A stretch of DNA of 64,000 bases from Nostoc sp. 'Peltigera membranacea cyanobiont' N6 (GCF_002949735.1 NZ_CP026681.1:5952501-6016500); one strand, 5' to 3'. Counted from the first letter of the stretch, positions 44,809-54,538 are shown. The notes: generated by a model not told the origin, from the sequence alone. Numbers and translations are program-made.

Positions 44809-45980
44809 TTGGATTTATTCAACAACTGCGCCAGCGAACCCCTCTAGGATGGTTGCAACTGAGTCATGAAAAAAGCCGTCTCTTGGTAGCATTGGGAGGC
44901 ATTGCTTTCGCTGATGTTCTCATGTTTATGCAGCTAGGATTTCAGAATGCCTTGTTTGAAAGTAATACTAAGCTTCCTAATAGTATACAAGCTGACATTC
45001 TTCTAATTAGTCCTCAAGGACGTAACGTGTTAAATATATCCACCTTTACGCGGCGGCGGCTATATCAGGCAATGGATGTACAGGGGGTGAAATCAGCTGA
45101 ACCCATGTATATCAACTTTATCGATTGGAAGAATCCGAAAACACGCCAAAAGACATCTGTCCTAGTTATTGGGGTCAATCCTGAAAAGCAAGCGTTAAAT
45201 TTACCGGATGTAAACAGACAGATAGATATTGTAAAGCTGCCAGATACCATTCTCTTCGATCGCGCTTCCAGAGGAGATTATAAAGAAGCGATCGCTCAAG
45301 TTGAACAAGGAAAACCTGTTACGACTGAAATTGATCGGCGAACAGTTACCATTAGTGGCTTATTTTCAATCGGGGCTTCCTTTGGGGCTGATGGGAACCT
45401 AATTACCAGCGACCAGAACTTCTTGCGGCTATTTCCCGGACGACAAGCTAGTAGTGTCAGTATTGGTTTACTTAAACTACAACCAGGCTATGATGTTAAA
45501 CAGGTGAAAGCAGCTTTAGAATCTCATCTGGGTAACGATGTTAAAGTCTTGACCAAAGCCGAATTTATCGAATTTGAAACAGATTATTGGAAAAAAAATA
45601 CAGCCATCGGGTTTATCTTCAGCCTGGGTGTAGCAATGGGGTTTATGGTAGGCGTGATTCTCGTCTATCAGGTTCTTTCTACAGATGTGAATTCTCATAT
45701 CAAAGAATACGCCACCTTCAAAGCAATGGGATATAACAATCTCTACTTATTGGGTGTGGTGTTTGAAGAGGCGATAATTTTGGCAGTCTTGGGCTTTATT
45801 CCTGGAGCGATCGCACCTTTAGGACTTTATCATTTAACTCGTAATGCCACCAATTTGCCAGTTTACATGACCGTAGCACGAGCCGCCACGGTGCTAATGC
45901 TCACCATGATCATGTGTATTATTTCTGGTGCGATCGCCACTCGGAAATTACAGTCTGCTGACCCCGCAGATATGTTTTAG
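44805..45980 (+). CDS. DevC-type ABC exporter permease
   Basis: 391 residues, overlapping the devB-type gene by 4 bp. Membrane segments at about 25-45, 270-295, 320-345 and 360-380 flank a large periplasmic domain (MacB-like FtsX fold). The start IGFIQQLRQRTPLGWLQLSHEKSR is characteristic of DevC. It forms the pump with the ATPase encoded downstream. Confidence 0.9.
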   Translation: MIGFIQQLRQRTPLGWLQLSHEKSRLLVALGGIAFADVLMFMQLGFQNALFESNTKLPNSIQADILLISPQGRNVLNISTFTRRRLYQAMDVQGVKSAEPMYINFIDWKNPKTRQKTSVLVIGVNPEKQALNLPDVNRQIDIVKLPDTILFDRASRGDYKEAIAQVEQGKPVTTEIDRRTVTISGLFSIGASFGADGNLITSDQNFLRLFPGRQASSVSIGLLKLQPGYDVKQVKAALESHLGNDVKVLTKAEFIEFETDYWKKNTAIGFIFSLGVAMGFMVGVILVYQVLSTDVNSHIKEYATFKAMGYNNLYLLGVVFEEAIILAVLGFIPGAIAPLGLYHLTRNATNLPVYMTVARAATVLMLTMIMCIISGAIATRKLQSADPADMF

Positions 45981-45984
45981 AAAT

Positions 45985-46045
45985 TGTCATTTGTCATTGG
46001 TCACTGGTCATTTGCAAAGGAAAAATGACAAAGGACAAATGACGG
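45985..46045. repeat. Inverted heptamer repeats between devC and devA types
   Basis: Units of ATTTGTC/ATTGGTC on the left and ATGACAA-like units on the right can pair, so the message between the two genes could form a hairpin. Confidence 0.65.
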
Positions 46046-46069
46046 TCATCACGAGTAATCGAGTTATTT

Positions 46070-46774
46070 ATGACTAGTCAACCTGTTATCTCTGTTAAAA
46101 ATCTCGACCATTATTTTGGTCATGGTCAACTTCGCAAGCAAGTTCTTTTTGATATCAACCTGGATATTAATGCTGGCGAAATTATTATTATGACTGGGCC
46201 TTCTGGTTCTGGAAAAACTACACTTCTCACCTTATCAGGTGGGTTGCGTTCTGCTCAATCTGGTAGTTTGCAGATATCGGGACAAGAACTTTGTGGTGCA
46301 AGTACAGCACAACTTACCCAAGTGCGACGCAATAACGGTTATATTTTCCAAGCGCACAACTTGCACGGTAGCCTGACAGCACTCCAGAACGTCAGAATGG
46401 GCTTGGAAGTGCATAATAATATTTCACCGACAGAAATGAAAATCCGAGCAGCCCAAATGTTAGAGGAGGTAGGATTAGGAGAACGCCTGAATTACTATCC
46501 TGATGATTTATCTGGGGGACAAAAACAAAGAGTTGCGATCGCCCGTGCGTTGGTTGGTCGTCCTAAAATTGTCTTAGCAGATGAACCCACCGCCGCCCTT
46601 GACAGTAAATCTGGACGAGATGTGGTTAACCTCATGCAAAAACTTGCTAAAGAACAGGATTGCACCATTCTCTTAGTGACTCATGACAACCGCATTCTAG
46701 ATATTGCCGATCGCATAGTCTATATGGAAGATGGCAAGTTAGTAAACGATCGTGCCGTTGTTACAGCCGGTTAG
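46070..46774 (+). CDS. DevA-type ABC exporter ATPase
   Basis: 234 residues with all ABC signatures: Walker A GPSGSGKTT (43-51), signature LSGGQKQR (147-154), Walker B IVLADEP (167-173) and the switch His in VTHDNRI. Closest to the DevA/MacB-type ATPases. It completes the TetR-controlled exporter; a heptamer-filled gap of 89 bp separates it from the permease gene. Confidence 0.92.
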   Translation: MTSQPVISVKNLDHYFGHGQLRKQVLFDINLDINAGEIIIMTGPSGSGKTTLLTLSGGLRSAQSGSLQISGQELCGASTAQLTQVRRNNGYIFQAHNLHGSLTALQNVRMGLEVHNNISPTEMKIRAAQMLEEVGLGERLNYYPDDLSGGQKQRVAIARALVGRPKIVLADEPTAALDSKSGRDVVNLMQKLAKEQDCTILLVTHDNRILDIADRIVYMEDGKLVNDRAVVTAG

Positions 46775-46829
46775 CTGATTCTCCCCAAGATGTTTTTTTA
46801 TTACAAAGCTTTTCAAGTAATTAAACTAC

Positions 46830-46861
46830 ACCATTCCCCATTCCCCATTCCCCAGTCCCCT
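46830..46861. repeat. ATTCCCC heptamer repeats
   Basis: Four to five units of the ATTCCCC/AGTCCCC family in the gap before comM. Confidence 0.75.
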
Positions 46862-46959
46862 TTACCTATTTCAATCGGAAAATCGTCCCTGTAATTTCAC
46901 TAATGCCAATCTACCCAGACATTTGCTAGAGATTTGAAAGGTTTACTGTTATATAAGAA

Positions 46960-48489
46960 ATGCTTGCTAGAGTCTGGAGTGCATCAATTGTGGGCATCGA
47001 TGCCGTCAAAGTAGGCGTGGAAGTCGATGTGTCGGGGGGATTGCCGGGAATTGTTGTCTTGGGACTACCAGATTCAGCGATTCAAGAATCAAGAGAAAGA
47101 GTTAAAGCAACACTGAAAAATGCAGGTTTCGCTTTTCCCATGCGGAAAATTGTGATCAATTTAACTCCGGCAGATTTACGCAAAGAAGGCCCCTGTTTCG
47201 ATTTGCCTATTAGCGTCGGAATTTTGGCGGCTTCTGAGCAAGTTAGCGCTGATTTGTTGGGGGATTATCTATTCTTAGGTGAAGTGTCTCTAGATGGCAG
47301 CTTGCGTCCGGTGGCTGGTGTTTTACCGATCGCAGCCGCAGCCCAAAAAATGGGAATCGCAGGTTTAGTTATCCCTGCTGATAATGCCCAAGAAGCCGCA
47401 GTGGTTCAAGGTTTGGCTGTTTATGGCTGCAAACATCTGTCTGATGTGGTGGATCTTTTAAATAATCCAGGGCGTTACAAACCTGTGCAAATGGATACTA
47501 TAGTGGACACAACAACAGTATCTTACCCTAGTCCAGATTTGCATGATGTGAAAGGACAAGCTCATGCGCGTCGGGCTTTAGAAATTGCTGCTGCTGGTGG
47601 ACACAATTTAATTTTTGTCGGGCCACCTGGTAGTGGAAAAACCATGTTAGCAAGGCGCTTACCAGGAATTTTACCGCCTCTGAGTTTTGCCGAATCTTTA
47701 GAAGTGACTCGCATCCATTCGGTGGCTGGTTTATTGAAAAATCGCGGTTCGTTGGTACGCGATCGCCCTTTTCGCAGTCCCCACCACTCGGCATCTGGGC
47801 CTTCTCTCGTTGGTGGCGGTAGTTTCCCTCGTCCTGGCGAAATCTCATTATCCCACAATGGGATCTTATTTTTGGATGAATTAACAGAATTTAAACGTGA
47901 TGTTTTAGAATTTCTGCGTCAGCCTTTAGAAGATGGCTACGTGACAATTTCCCGCACTAAACTATCAGTAACATTTCCCGCGCAGTTTACTTTGGTGGCG
48001 AGTACCAATCCCTGCCCTTGCGGTTACTATGGCGATACCATCCAACAATGTACTTGTTCTCCCCGCCAACGCGAGCAATATTGGGCAAAACTTTCTGGGC
48101 CGTTGATGGATCGGATTGATTTACAAGTTGCGGTAAATCGCTTGAAACCAGAAGAAATTACCCAACAACCTACGGGAGAAACATCAATATCAGTCCTACA
48201 ACGAGTTAAACAAGCAAGCGATCGCGCCATTACCCGCTTTCAAGGTGAAGCAAATCTGCGTTGCAATGCCCAAATGCAAAGTCGTCATCTCCAGAAATGG
48301 TGCAAGCTAGATGATGCTAGTCGCAATTTATTAGAAGTAGCCATTAGAAAATTAGGTTTATCAGCAAGAGCTAGCGATCGCATTCTCAAAGTAGCACGAA
48401 CTATTGCAGATTTAGCGGGAGATGATGAGCTAAAAACTAGTCATGTGGCGGAAGCAATTCAGTATCGGACAATCGACAGAATGCAGTAA
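46960..48489 (+). CDS. comM: YifB/ComM Mg-chelatase-like AAA+ ATPase
   Basis: 509 residues. The N-terminal ChlI-like domain (SASIVGIDAVKVGVEVDVSG, then PGIVVLGLPDSAIQESRERV) is followed by an AAA+ core with Walker A GPPGSGKTM around residue 221, Walker B ILFLDELTEF and a C-terminal Mg-chelatase-associated region. A Cys cluster (STNPCPCGYYGD, CTCSPRQ) is the ComM zinc-binding type. ComM homologues act as helicases in branch migration during natural transformation. Confidence 0.93.
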   Translation: MLARVWSASIVGIDAVKVGVEVDVSGGLPGIVVLGLPDSAIQESRERVKATLKNAGFAFPMRKIVINLTPADLRKEGPCFDLPISVGILAASEQVSADLLGDYLFLGEVSLDGSLRPVAGVLPIAAAAQKMGIAGLVIPADNAQEAAVVQGLAVYGCKHLSDVVDLLNNPGRYKPVQMDTIVDTTTVSYPSPDLHDVKGQAHARRALEIAAAGGHNLIFVGPPGSGKTMLARRLPGILPPLSFAESLEVTRIHSVAGLLKNRGSLVRDRPFRSPHHSASGPSLVGGGSFPRPGEISLSHNGILFLDELTEFKRDVLEFLRQPLEDGYVTISRTKLSVTFPAQFTLVASTNPCPCGYYGDTIQQCTCSPRQREQYWAKLSGPLMDRIDLQVAVNRLKPEEITQQPTGETSISVLQRVKQASDRAITRFQGEANLRCNAQMQSRHLQKWCKLDDASRNLLEVAIRKLGLSARASDRILKVARTIADLAGDDELKTSHVAEAIQYRTIDRMQ

Positions 48490-48611
48490 AAATATTAAAT
48501 TCCTCCTCAAGGACGCTTTACAAACTCCCTTGGGAGGATGTCGCTAACTAGAGAATAAGTATCAAATATATCAGGAAGTAAGCGATATCCTCTTAGAAGG
48601 AGACTGGTTGG

Positions 48612-49628
48612 ATGAATTGGCAGGCGATTTGGAAGTTGTTTCAAGAGACGTTCAAAGAATGGAGTGATGATAAAGCTTCACGGTTAGCGGCGGCGTTAGC
48701 TTATTACACGATTTTTTCGATTGCACCGTTGTTAATTATTGTAATTGCGATCGCCGGGGCAGTATTTGGAGAAGAGGCCGCAAGGGGTCAAATTGTTGGA
48801 CAAATTCAAGGTTTAGTGGGGATAGAAGGTGCAAAGTTTCTCGAATCAGCCATTCAGAATGCTAACCAACCAAAGACAGGAGCGATCGCTTCTATCATTA
48901 GTATCGTAGTTCTGCTAGTGGGTGCTACTGGTTTATTTACCGAGTTGCAAGATGCCATGAACACGATTTGGGAAGTTAAACCCAAACCCGGACGCGGCGT
49001 AACTAACATCATTCGTCTACGCGTTTTGTCCTTTGCAATGGTCATAGGTATTGGCTTTTTACTATTAGTTTCCCTAGTAATTAGTACAGCATTGACAACA
49101 TTAGTAACATACTTTAGCAACTTGTTACCAGGTGTCGATTTTCTCTGGCAACTTGTCAATTTTGTTCTCTCTTTTGCTATAACTACAGTCCTATTCGGAC
49201 TAATTTTTAAAGTTTTACCAGATGTTAAAATTGCTTGGAGTGATGTTTTAGTTGGAGCTTCTCTCACCTCAGTTTTGTTCTCAATTGGGAGGTTTTTATT
49301 AGGACAATATTTAGGTAATGGAAGTTTTGGATCGGCTTATGGTGCTGCTGGTTCGCTGGTGGTAATTTTGGCTTGGGTTAACTATGCCGCACAGATTCTT
49401 TTTTTCGGGGCTGAATTTACCCAAGTTTATGCCAGAAGGTATGGAAACGGCATAACACCAACGAAACATGCCATCCCTTTATCTGATAAAACGGAATATA
49501 ATGGCAAGGCTCCAACGAGGCAATCATCTAGTAATAAAAAATCATCTTCTAACTTGATTAATCGCTTATTCAAGTCTTTTAAGAAGCCCAAGCGCTTAAA
49601 ACAGAAAAGAAGAAATCCGCGACTCTAA
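48612..49628 (+). CDS. YihY/BrkB-family membrane protein
   Basis: 338 residues with six membrane segments. The family start is clear (DKASRLAAALAYYTIFSIAP), followed by GATGLFTELQDAMNTIWEVK and YGAAGSLVVILAWVNYAAQI. Once thought to be RNase BN, now regarded as inner-membrane proteins of unknown function. A basic, Ser-rich tail of about 50 residues (RQSSSNKKSSSN; KSFKKPKRLKQKRR) is unusual and probably cytoplasmic. Confidence 0.9.
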   Translation: MNWQAIWKLFQETFKEWSDDKASRLAAALAYYTIFSIAPLLIIVIAIAGAVFGEEAARGQIVGQIQGLVGIEGAKFLESAIQNANQPKTGAIASIISIVVLLVGATGLFTELQDAMNTIWEVKPKPGRGVTNIIRLRVLSFAMVIGIGFLLLVSLVISTALTTLVTYFSNLLPGVDFLWQLVNFVLSFAITTVLFGLIFKVLPDVKIAWSDVLVGASLTSVLFSIGRFLLGQYLGNGSFGSAYGAAGSLVVILAWVNYAAQILFFGAEFTQVYARRYGNGITPTKHAIPLSDKTEYNGKAPTRQSSSNKKSSSNLINRLFKSFKKPKRLKQKRRNPRL

Positions 49629-49779
49629 TCTCTTAATAGTGGGATTATTATGTTTATAACTTTGATAAAAATTAAAGTATTTAACCTCTAATAAAAATCA
49701 GTTTTATGAAATAAGAACGCAGATAAATAACCTGATACTGGATTTTTTCCAGAAGTCTATTGAATAAGGAAGAAAATCA

Positions 49780-50337
49780 GTGCTAATGGAAAAATGGTTT
49801 TTTATCGATTGGCAGGCAATCTTTGTTCCTAGCATCAGTGTCTTTGAGTTGATTATTCGCGGTTCGCTGGTTTATTTAGCGCTGTTCTCAGTGTTACGTT
49901 TCCTTCCTAGCCGACAACTAGGAACATTAGGAATTACTGATTTACTCGTAGTTGTATTATTTGCTGAAGCTGCCCAAAACGCTATGGCAAGTAATTATAC
50001 ATCGATTACTGAAGGCGCTATCTTGGTAGGAACTGTGATTTTTTGGAGTTATTTGTTGAACTGGTTAGGCTACAAAATACCCCAGTTCCAACGTTTTCTG
50101 AATCAGCCACCGCTACTACTGGTAAAAAATGGTCGGATGATTCAGCGTCATTTGCAACGAGAATTAATTACAGACGATGAGTTGATGAGCAAGTTACGTC
50201 AGCAAGGTGTAGAATTTTTAGCCGATGTGAAGTTTGCATATATGGAAGCTGACGGTAGGATTAGCATCATCACCTTTGAGTCAAAAACTAATTCCGTCCC
50301 TGAGCAAAAAGTAACACTAAAAAGCGATCTACAGTAA
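49780..50337 (+). CDS. DUF421 (YetF-like) membrane protein
   Basis: 185 residues, starting at GTG 49780 (AAGGA nine bases upstream) or ATG 49786. Three N-terminal membrane segments (IIRGSLVYLALFSVLRFL; GITDLLVVVLFAEAAQNAM; EGAILVGTVIFWSYLLNWLGY) precede a soluble domain with KNGRMIQRHLQRELITDDEL, the DUF421 pattern. Function unknown; YetF-like members in sporulating bacteria influence germination. Confidence 0.88.
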   Translation: MLMEKWFFIDWQAIFVPSISVFELIIRGSLVYLALFSVLRFLPSRQLGTLGITDLLVVVLFAEAAQNAMASNYTSITEGAILVGTVIFWSYLLNWLGYKIPQFQRFLNQPPLLLVKNGRMIQRHLQRELITDDELMSKLRQQGVEFLADVKFAYMEADGRISIITFESKTNSVPEQKVTLKSDLQ

Positions 50338-50496
50338 GGGAACTCCAAAAAATAAATTATTCAATTTGTCTACTCAACTAGACTTCTTTCTTCCTTGTCT
50401 CCCTTGTCTTCCTTGTCCCTCTGCCACGGAATATTTTTTTACTTGGAAATCCCTAATTAGACTGTAAAATATGACGGTTGTATTCTGTGCCGAATT

Positions 50497-51792
50497 GTGA
50501 TTGAGCGTTATACTTTGCCCGAAATGGCTAATCTATGGAGTGAAGCCTATAAACTAAAAACTTGGCTGCAAGTCGAGATTGCTGTTTGTGAGGCTCAAGC
50601 TGAACTGGGTTACATTCCATCTCAGGCGGTTGAGGAAATCAAGGCTAAGGCAGATTTTGACCCCAAGCGAGTGTTAGAAATTGAGGCTGTAGTCCGCCAC
50701 GATGTCATCGCTTTCTTGACAAACGTCAATGAATATGTTGGTGAAGCCGGACGCTACATTCACCTGGGTTTAACTAGTTCGGATGTTTTGGATACAGCTT
50801 TAGCGCTGCAATTGGTTGCCAGCCTGGATCTATTATTACAGCGTTTGGAAGATTTGATTGAGGTAATTCGCCAAAAAGCACGGGAACATCGTCATACCGT
50901 GATGGCAGGCCGATCGCATGGTATTCACGCTGAACCAATTACTTTTGGTTTCAAGCTAGCTGGCTGGTTAGCAGAAGTGTTGCGACACCAAGAACGCTTG
51001 AGAATACTCCGCCAAACGATCGCGGTGGGTAAGATTTCTGGTGCAGTGGGAACTTATGCCAATGTTGAACCCCGTGTAGAAGCGATCGCTTGCCAGAAAC
51101 TCGGACTCCAACCCGATACGGCATCAACACAAGTTATTTCCCGCGATCGCCACGCCGACTACGTGCAACAATTAGCTTTAGTAGCGGCATCCATTGAACG
51201 TTTTGCTGTAGAAATTCGCAATCTGCAAAAAACAGACGTTTTGGAAGTTGAAGAATTTTTCGCCAAAGGTCAAAAAGGCTCCTCAGCCATGCCACACAAG
51301 CGCAACCCCATCCGTTCGGAACGGCTGACGGGGATGGCACGACTGGTTAGAAGTCATGCCGGTGCAGCCTTGGAAAACGTTGCACTCTGGCATGAGAGGG
51401 ATATTTCCCACAGTTCTGTAGAACGGGTAATTTTGCCAGATGCTTGTACTTTGACGCATTTTATGTTGTCAGAAATAACCGATTTGGTAAAAAACCTGTT
51501 GGTCTATCCTGAAAATATGGAACGAAATCTCAACTGTTACGGCGGCGTTGTCTTCAGTCAAAAAGTGCTACTTGCCTTAATAGACAAGGGAAGCAACCGC
51601 GAAGAAGCTTATGCGATCGTTCAAGAAAGCGCTCACATCGCTTGGAACAAACCAGGAGGGAATTTCCAGGACTTAATTAGCAAAGATCCTCGCGTTACTG
51701 AAAAGTTGTCCCCAACAGAACTAGAAGTCTGTTTCGATCCCCAACAGCATCTCCAGCATTTAGAAGAAGTTTACCAACGATTGGGAATTTAG
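50497..51792 (+). CDS. purB: Adenylosuccinate lyase
   Basis: Cleaves adenylosuccinate and SAICAR in purine synthesis. 431 residues, standard length. Family signatures: MIERYTLPEM at the start (GTG start codon), LGLTSSDVLDTALALQ, AGRSHGIHAEPITFG with the acid His, and the flexible loop GSSAMPHKRNPIRSE with the catalytic Ser. Monocistronic and followed by a strong hairpin. Confidence 0.97.
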   Translation: MIERYTLPEMANLWSEAYKLKTWLQVEIAVCEAQAELGYIPSQAVEEIKAKADFDPKRVLEIEAVVRHDVIAFLTNVNEYVGEAGRYIHLGLTSSDVLDTALALQLVASLDLLLQRLEDLIEVIRQKAREHRHTVMAGRSHGIHAEPITFGFKLAGWLAEVLRHQERLRILRQTIAVGKISGAVGTYANVEPRVEAIACQKLGLQPDTASTQVISRDRHADYVQQLALVAASIERFAVEIRNLQKTDVLEVEEFFAKGQKGSSAMPHKRNPIRSERLTGMARLVRSHAGAALENVALWHERDISHSSVERVILPDACTLTHFMLSEITDLVKNLLVYPENMERNLNCYGGVVFSQKVLLALIDKGSNREEAYAIVQESAHIAWNKPGGNFQDLISKDPRVTEKLSPTELEVCFDPQQHLQHLEEVYQRLGI

Positions 51793-51807
51793 GATTAATT
51801 GGCCTGT

Positions 51808-51841
51808 GCTGTAGGGGCAATTAATGAATTGCCCCTACAGC
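51808..51841 (+). terminator. Perfect 15-bp hairpin after purB
   Basis: GCTGTAGGGGCAATT, loop AATG, then the exact complement AATTGCCCCTACAGC, 16 bases after the purB stop. There is no downstream T-run, so it may be a dispersed palindrome rather than a classical terminator. Confidence 0.5.
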
Positions 51842-51985
51842 GGATAGCAAAGAATATAAAAATACCAAAAATATCTAGTATTACTTCCTGAAGACTGTCT
51901 GCTTGATGCTGGAATTATCGCCAGCACTGGGTAATATAAATAACAGATATTTACTTATTTATTTATTAGTACTACGAGTGCTTTA

Positions 51986-52516
51986 ATGATTGAAATCCTA
52001 GCCACACTTTCTGCATCTGCGGCAGCAGGAATGAGAATAGGCATACCTTTGCTGATTATTGGATTATTGCAAGGTAGTGACTTATGGTCACAAGTTCCAA
52101 TTTTATCTCACATTTCTCCACCAATATTGTTAGGCTGCCTCACCTTTTGGTCTTTATTTGAATTATTCGCCTCAAAAAAACTATGGGGGCAAAGATTGCT
52201 ACAACTGGTTCAGTTATTCATGTCTCCCATCGTCGGGGCAATTATGGGTTTAGCAGTAGCTAATGCCACAGCAACACCAAACTGGCTGATTGCCTGTATT
52301 GGGGGTTCATTAGCTTTAGTACTCCAGCTAGTTCAAGTTGGTTGGTTCTATCGGTTACGTGGCTTACCCTTGTGGGCAGTGTTTCTTCAAGATACCTTGT
52401 GTATTGCTCTAGTACTTTTTGCCTTTGATGCTCCGTGGCAAGGAGGATTAATTGCTTTAATACTGCTCTGGTTTGCAGTTCGTAGCGCCAAGCAGTGGTA
52501 TGACTGGTATCACTAA
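51986..52516 (+). CDS. DUF4126 family membrane protein
   Basis: 176 residues with five hydrophobic segments. The start MIEILATLSASAAAGMRIGIPL and the later GLAVANATATPNWL and GGLIALILLWFAVRSAK resemble DUF4126 proteins, which have no known function. The DUF433/PIN pair follows in the same direction after 78 bp. Confidence 0.75.
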   Translation: MIEILATLSASAAAGMRIGIPLLIIGLLQGSDLWSQVPILSHISPPILLGCLTFWSLFELFASKKLWGQRLLQLVQLFMSPIVGAIMGLAVANATATPNWLIACIGGSLALVLQLVQVGWFYRLRGLPLWAVFLQDTLCIALVLFAFDAPWQGGLIALILLWFAVRSAKQWYDWYH

Positions 52517-52594
52517 ACCCCAACCGCACTCAGAATTGCAAGTTATTTAATCATGGTAAAATGTTGTTCGCTAGTCAAATCAGTAATTAACTCA

Positions 52595-52819
52595 ATGAAT
52601 GAATTATTGACTCGTATTACGCAAATTCCTGGTCAATGTGGGGGTCGTCCTTGCATTCGAGGGATGAGAATTAGAGTTAGTGACATTTTAGAAATGTTAG
52701 CGGAAAATGTCACCATTAGCGAAATTTTAGAAGACTTTCCCGATTTAGAACTAGAAGATATTCAAGCTTGTCTTCTGTTTGCTGCACGACGGACTGATTT
52801 TGTGCGGTTGACTGCATGA
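52595..52819 (+). CDS. DUF433 antitoxin-like protein
   Basis: 74 residues from the ATG at 52595 (MNELLTRITQIPGQCGG); a 14-residue upstream extension is not family-like. DUF433 signature: GGRPCIRGMRIRVSDILEML, then EILEDFPDLELEDIQACL, a small winged-helix DNA-binding fold. It overlaps the next gene by 4 bp. With a PIN-like partner it is expected to be the antitoxin and autoregulator. Confidence 0.88.
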   Translation: MNELLTRITQIPGQCGGRPCIRGMRIRVSDILEMLAENVTISEILEDFPDLELEDIQACLLFAARRTDFVRLTA

Positions 52820-53157
52820 AGATTTGGATTGATGCACAGTTACCCCCGACTTTGGCAAGTTGGGTAACAAATAGTTTTGGTATAGAAGCTTTGTCGTTAA
52901 AAGATATTGGTTTCCGTGACGCTAAAGATATAGAAATTTTTGAGGCTGCAAGAATCGCCAATGTCATCATTATGACGAAAGATAGTGATTTCGTTGACTT
53001 GGTTTGTCGGCTAGGGATACCTCCTCAAATTCTTTGGTTGACTTGTGGAAATGTTACTAATCGTAATTTACATCAACTTCTGACAATTACTTTGCCTAAT
53101 GCGCTGGAACAATTACGTCAAGGAGAAATGATTGTAGAAATTAGCAATTGTCGGTAA
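52816..53157 (+). CDS. DUF5615 PIN-like toxin
   Basis: 113 residues. The PIN-fold acidic residues are visible: Asp6 in MKIWIDAQLPP, then Asp in SLKDIGFRDAKD and the pair in IIMTKDSDFVDL, ending with ILWLTCGN. DUF5615 proteins are predicted RNases. The ATGA overlap with the DUF433 gene shows an operon and a type II toxin-antitoxin organisation. Confidence 0.88.
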   Translation: MKIWIDAQLPPTLASWVTNSFGIEALSLKDIGFRDAKDIEIFEAARIANVIIMTKDSDFVDLVCRLGIPPQILWLTCGNVTNRNLHQLLTITLPNALEQLRQGEMIVEISNCR

Positions 53158-53210
53158 ATAATAACAATATAGCAATCTGATTTGATTCTTGATAAAATCT
53201 AAGTATGTAT

Positions 53211-53245
53211 AGGGTGCGTTAGGCTACGCAATAACACACCCTACG
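53211..53245. terminator. Hairpin between convergent genes
   Basis: TAGGGTGCGTTA pairs with TAACACACCCTA (11 of 12 positions) between the toxin gene and convergent hemH. The same repeat family occurs near 55340-55376 and 58914, so it is a dispersed repeat that may also stop transcription. Confidence 0.5.
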
Positions 53246-53277
53246 TATTTTTCAAAAATCAAATAGTAGTCCTATAT

Positions 53278-54444
53278 TTACTGCAAAAGCCCAATCATGT
53301 GCAAGAAGCCGTGACCGGTAATTAGCTCGATGATTAAGGCAATAAACCCCAGCATGGCAATCCGACCATTCCAGACTTCAGCGCTAGTAGTTAGCCCCCA
53401 TTCCCAACGTTCTTGGGGGTACATTTTCACCATTTTTTTCATTTGGGCAGCTTGCGAAAGCTTGAAGCTGGGGTTTTTCAGCGCATCAATCACTAAGTCT
53501 GCAAGTGCATTAATAAATACTGGATGGGTATTAGGAGCAGGAACGCGGCGGAAGTTGTGAATTCCTGATTCTTCTGCTACTTCTCGATACTCAATATCGA
53601 TTTCTTGCAGTGTCTCGATATGCTCTGAGACAAAACTGATTGGCACGACAACCAAATCTTTAATACCTTGTGCGCCTAGTTCTTTGAGCGCATCTTCAGT
53701 ATAGGGTTGCAGCCATTCTACTGGGCCAACGCGACTTTGGTAAGCTAAGGTGTGGGCATTGGCACGATTGAGAGTCTGCATAATTAGAGCAGTACATTCT
53801 TCAATTTCTTGCTGGTAAGGGTCGCCAGCTTCTTCAACGTAGCTTTTAGGAACGCCGTGAGCGCTGAAGAATATATGAACCTCATCCGGGTTAGGATACT
53901 GCTCAAGTTCTTGGGCTATGAGTTCCGCCATTGCTTGGAGGTAGCCTGGTTGTTTGTACCAAGAAGGAATAACGGTGTATTCAATGGGCTGAAGTTTTGG
54001 GTCTTCTTGCCAAAGTTTATCTAAAAGCCGGAAGCTGGAACCACTGGTACTGATAGAAAACTGGGGATATAGTGGTAATATTACCAGGTGTTCTACATTA
54101 TCTTGCGTAATCTGTGCGATCGCTTCTTCTGTATAAGGATGCCAATAACGCATTCCCACATAGATATCGGCTTCTTGCCCTAAATAAGCCAACTGTTCTT
54201 TTAAAGCTTCCCCTTGCGCTTCTGTGATCCGTCGTAGTGGGGAACCGCCACCGATTTGCTTATAATTCTCTTGAGATGTTCTGGTTCGCCGCGAGGCAAT
54301 AAACCAGGCTAGGGGCTTTTGCAACCAGCGAAACGGTAGGCGAATAATTTCCGGATCGGAAAATAGGTTATACAAAAACGGCCCGACATCTTCTAGCTTA
54401 TCGGGGCCACCGAGATTGAGTAATAAGACGCCTACACGACCCAT
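53278..54444 (-). CDS. hemH: Ferrochelatase with C-terminal CAB-like segment
   Basis: Inserts ferrous iron into protoporphyrin IX. 388 residues: the catalytic domain has NLGGP at the start, GMRYWHPYTEEA and the catalytic His196 in FFSAHGVP. Residues 356-388 form a membrane helix with the chlorophyll-binding ExxNxRxAMxGF motif (EVWNGRIAMLGF), the extension typical of cyanobacterial and plastid type ferrochelatases, which ties the enzyme to thylakoids and to chlorophyll balance. Confidence 0.97.
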   Translation of the reverse strand: MGRVGVLLLNLGGPDKLEDVGPFLYNLFSDPEIIRLPFRWLQKPLAWFIASRRTRTSQENYKQIGGGSPLRRITEAQGEALKEQLAYLGQEADIYVGMRYWHPYTEEAIAQITQDNVEHLVILPLYPQFSISTSGSSFRLLDKLWQEDPKLQPIEYTVIPSWYKQPGYLQAMAELIAQELEQYPNPDEVHIFFSAHGVPKSYVEEAGDPYQQEIEECTALIMQTLNRANAHTLAYQSRVGPVEWLQPYTEDALKELGAQGIKDLVVVPISFVSEHIETLQEIDIEYREVAEESGIHNFRRVPAPNTHPVFINALADLVIDALKNPSFKLSQAAQMKKMVKMYPQERWEWGLTTSAEVWNGRIAMLGFIALIIELITGHGFLHMIGLLQ

Positions 54445-54538
54445 AGCTGTTACTTTCCCCCAATCTTTTCAGATTTTTTACTAATGTTAACAATATATCT
54501 TTATTAAATAATAAAGCTTAATAGCAAGGAAATATGCA

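Noticed and set aside
48499..48540. Hairpin after comM (TCCTCC / GGAGGA arms)
   Set aside because: Bulged stem with a long loop and no T-run; not convincing as a terminator.
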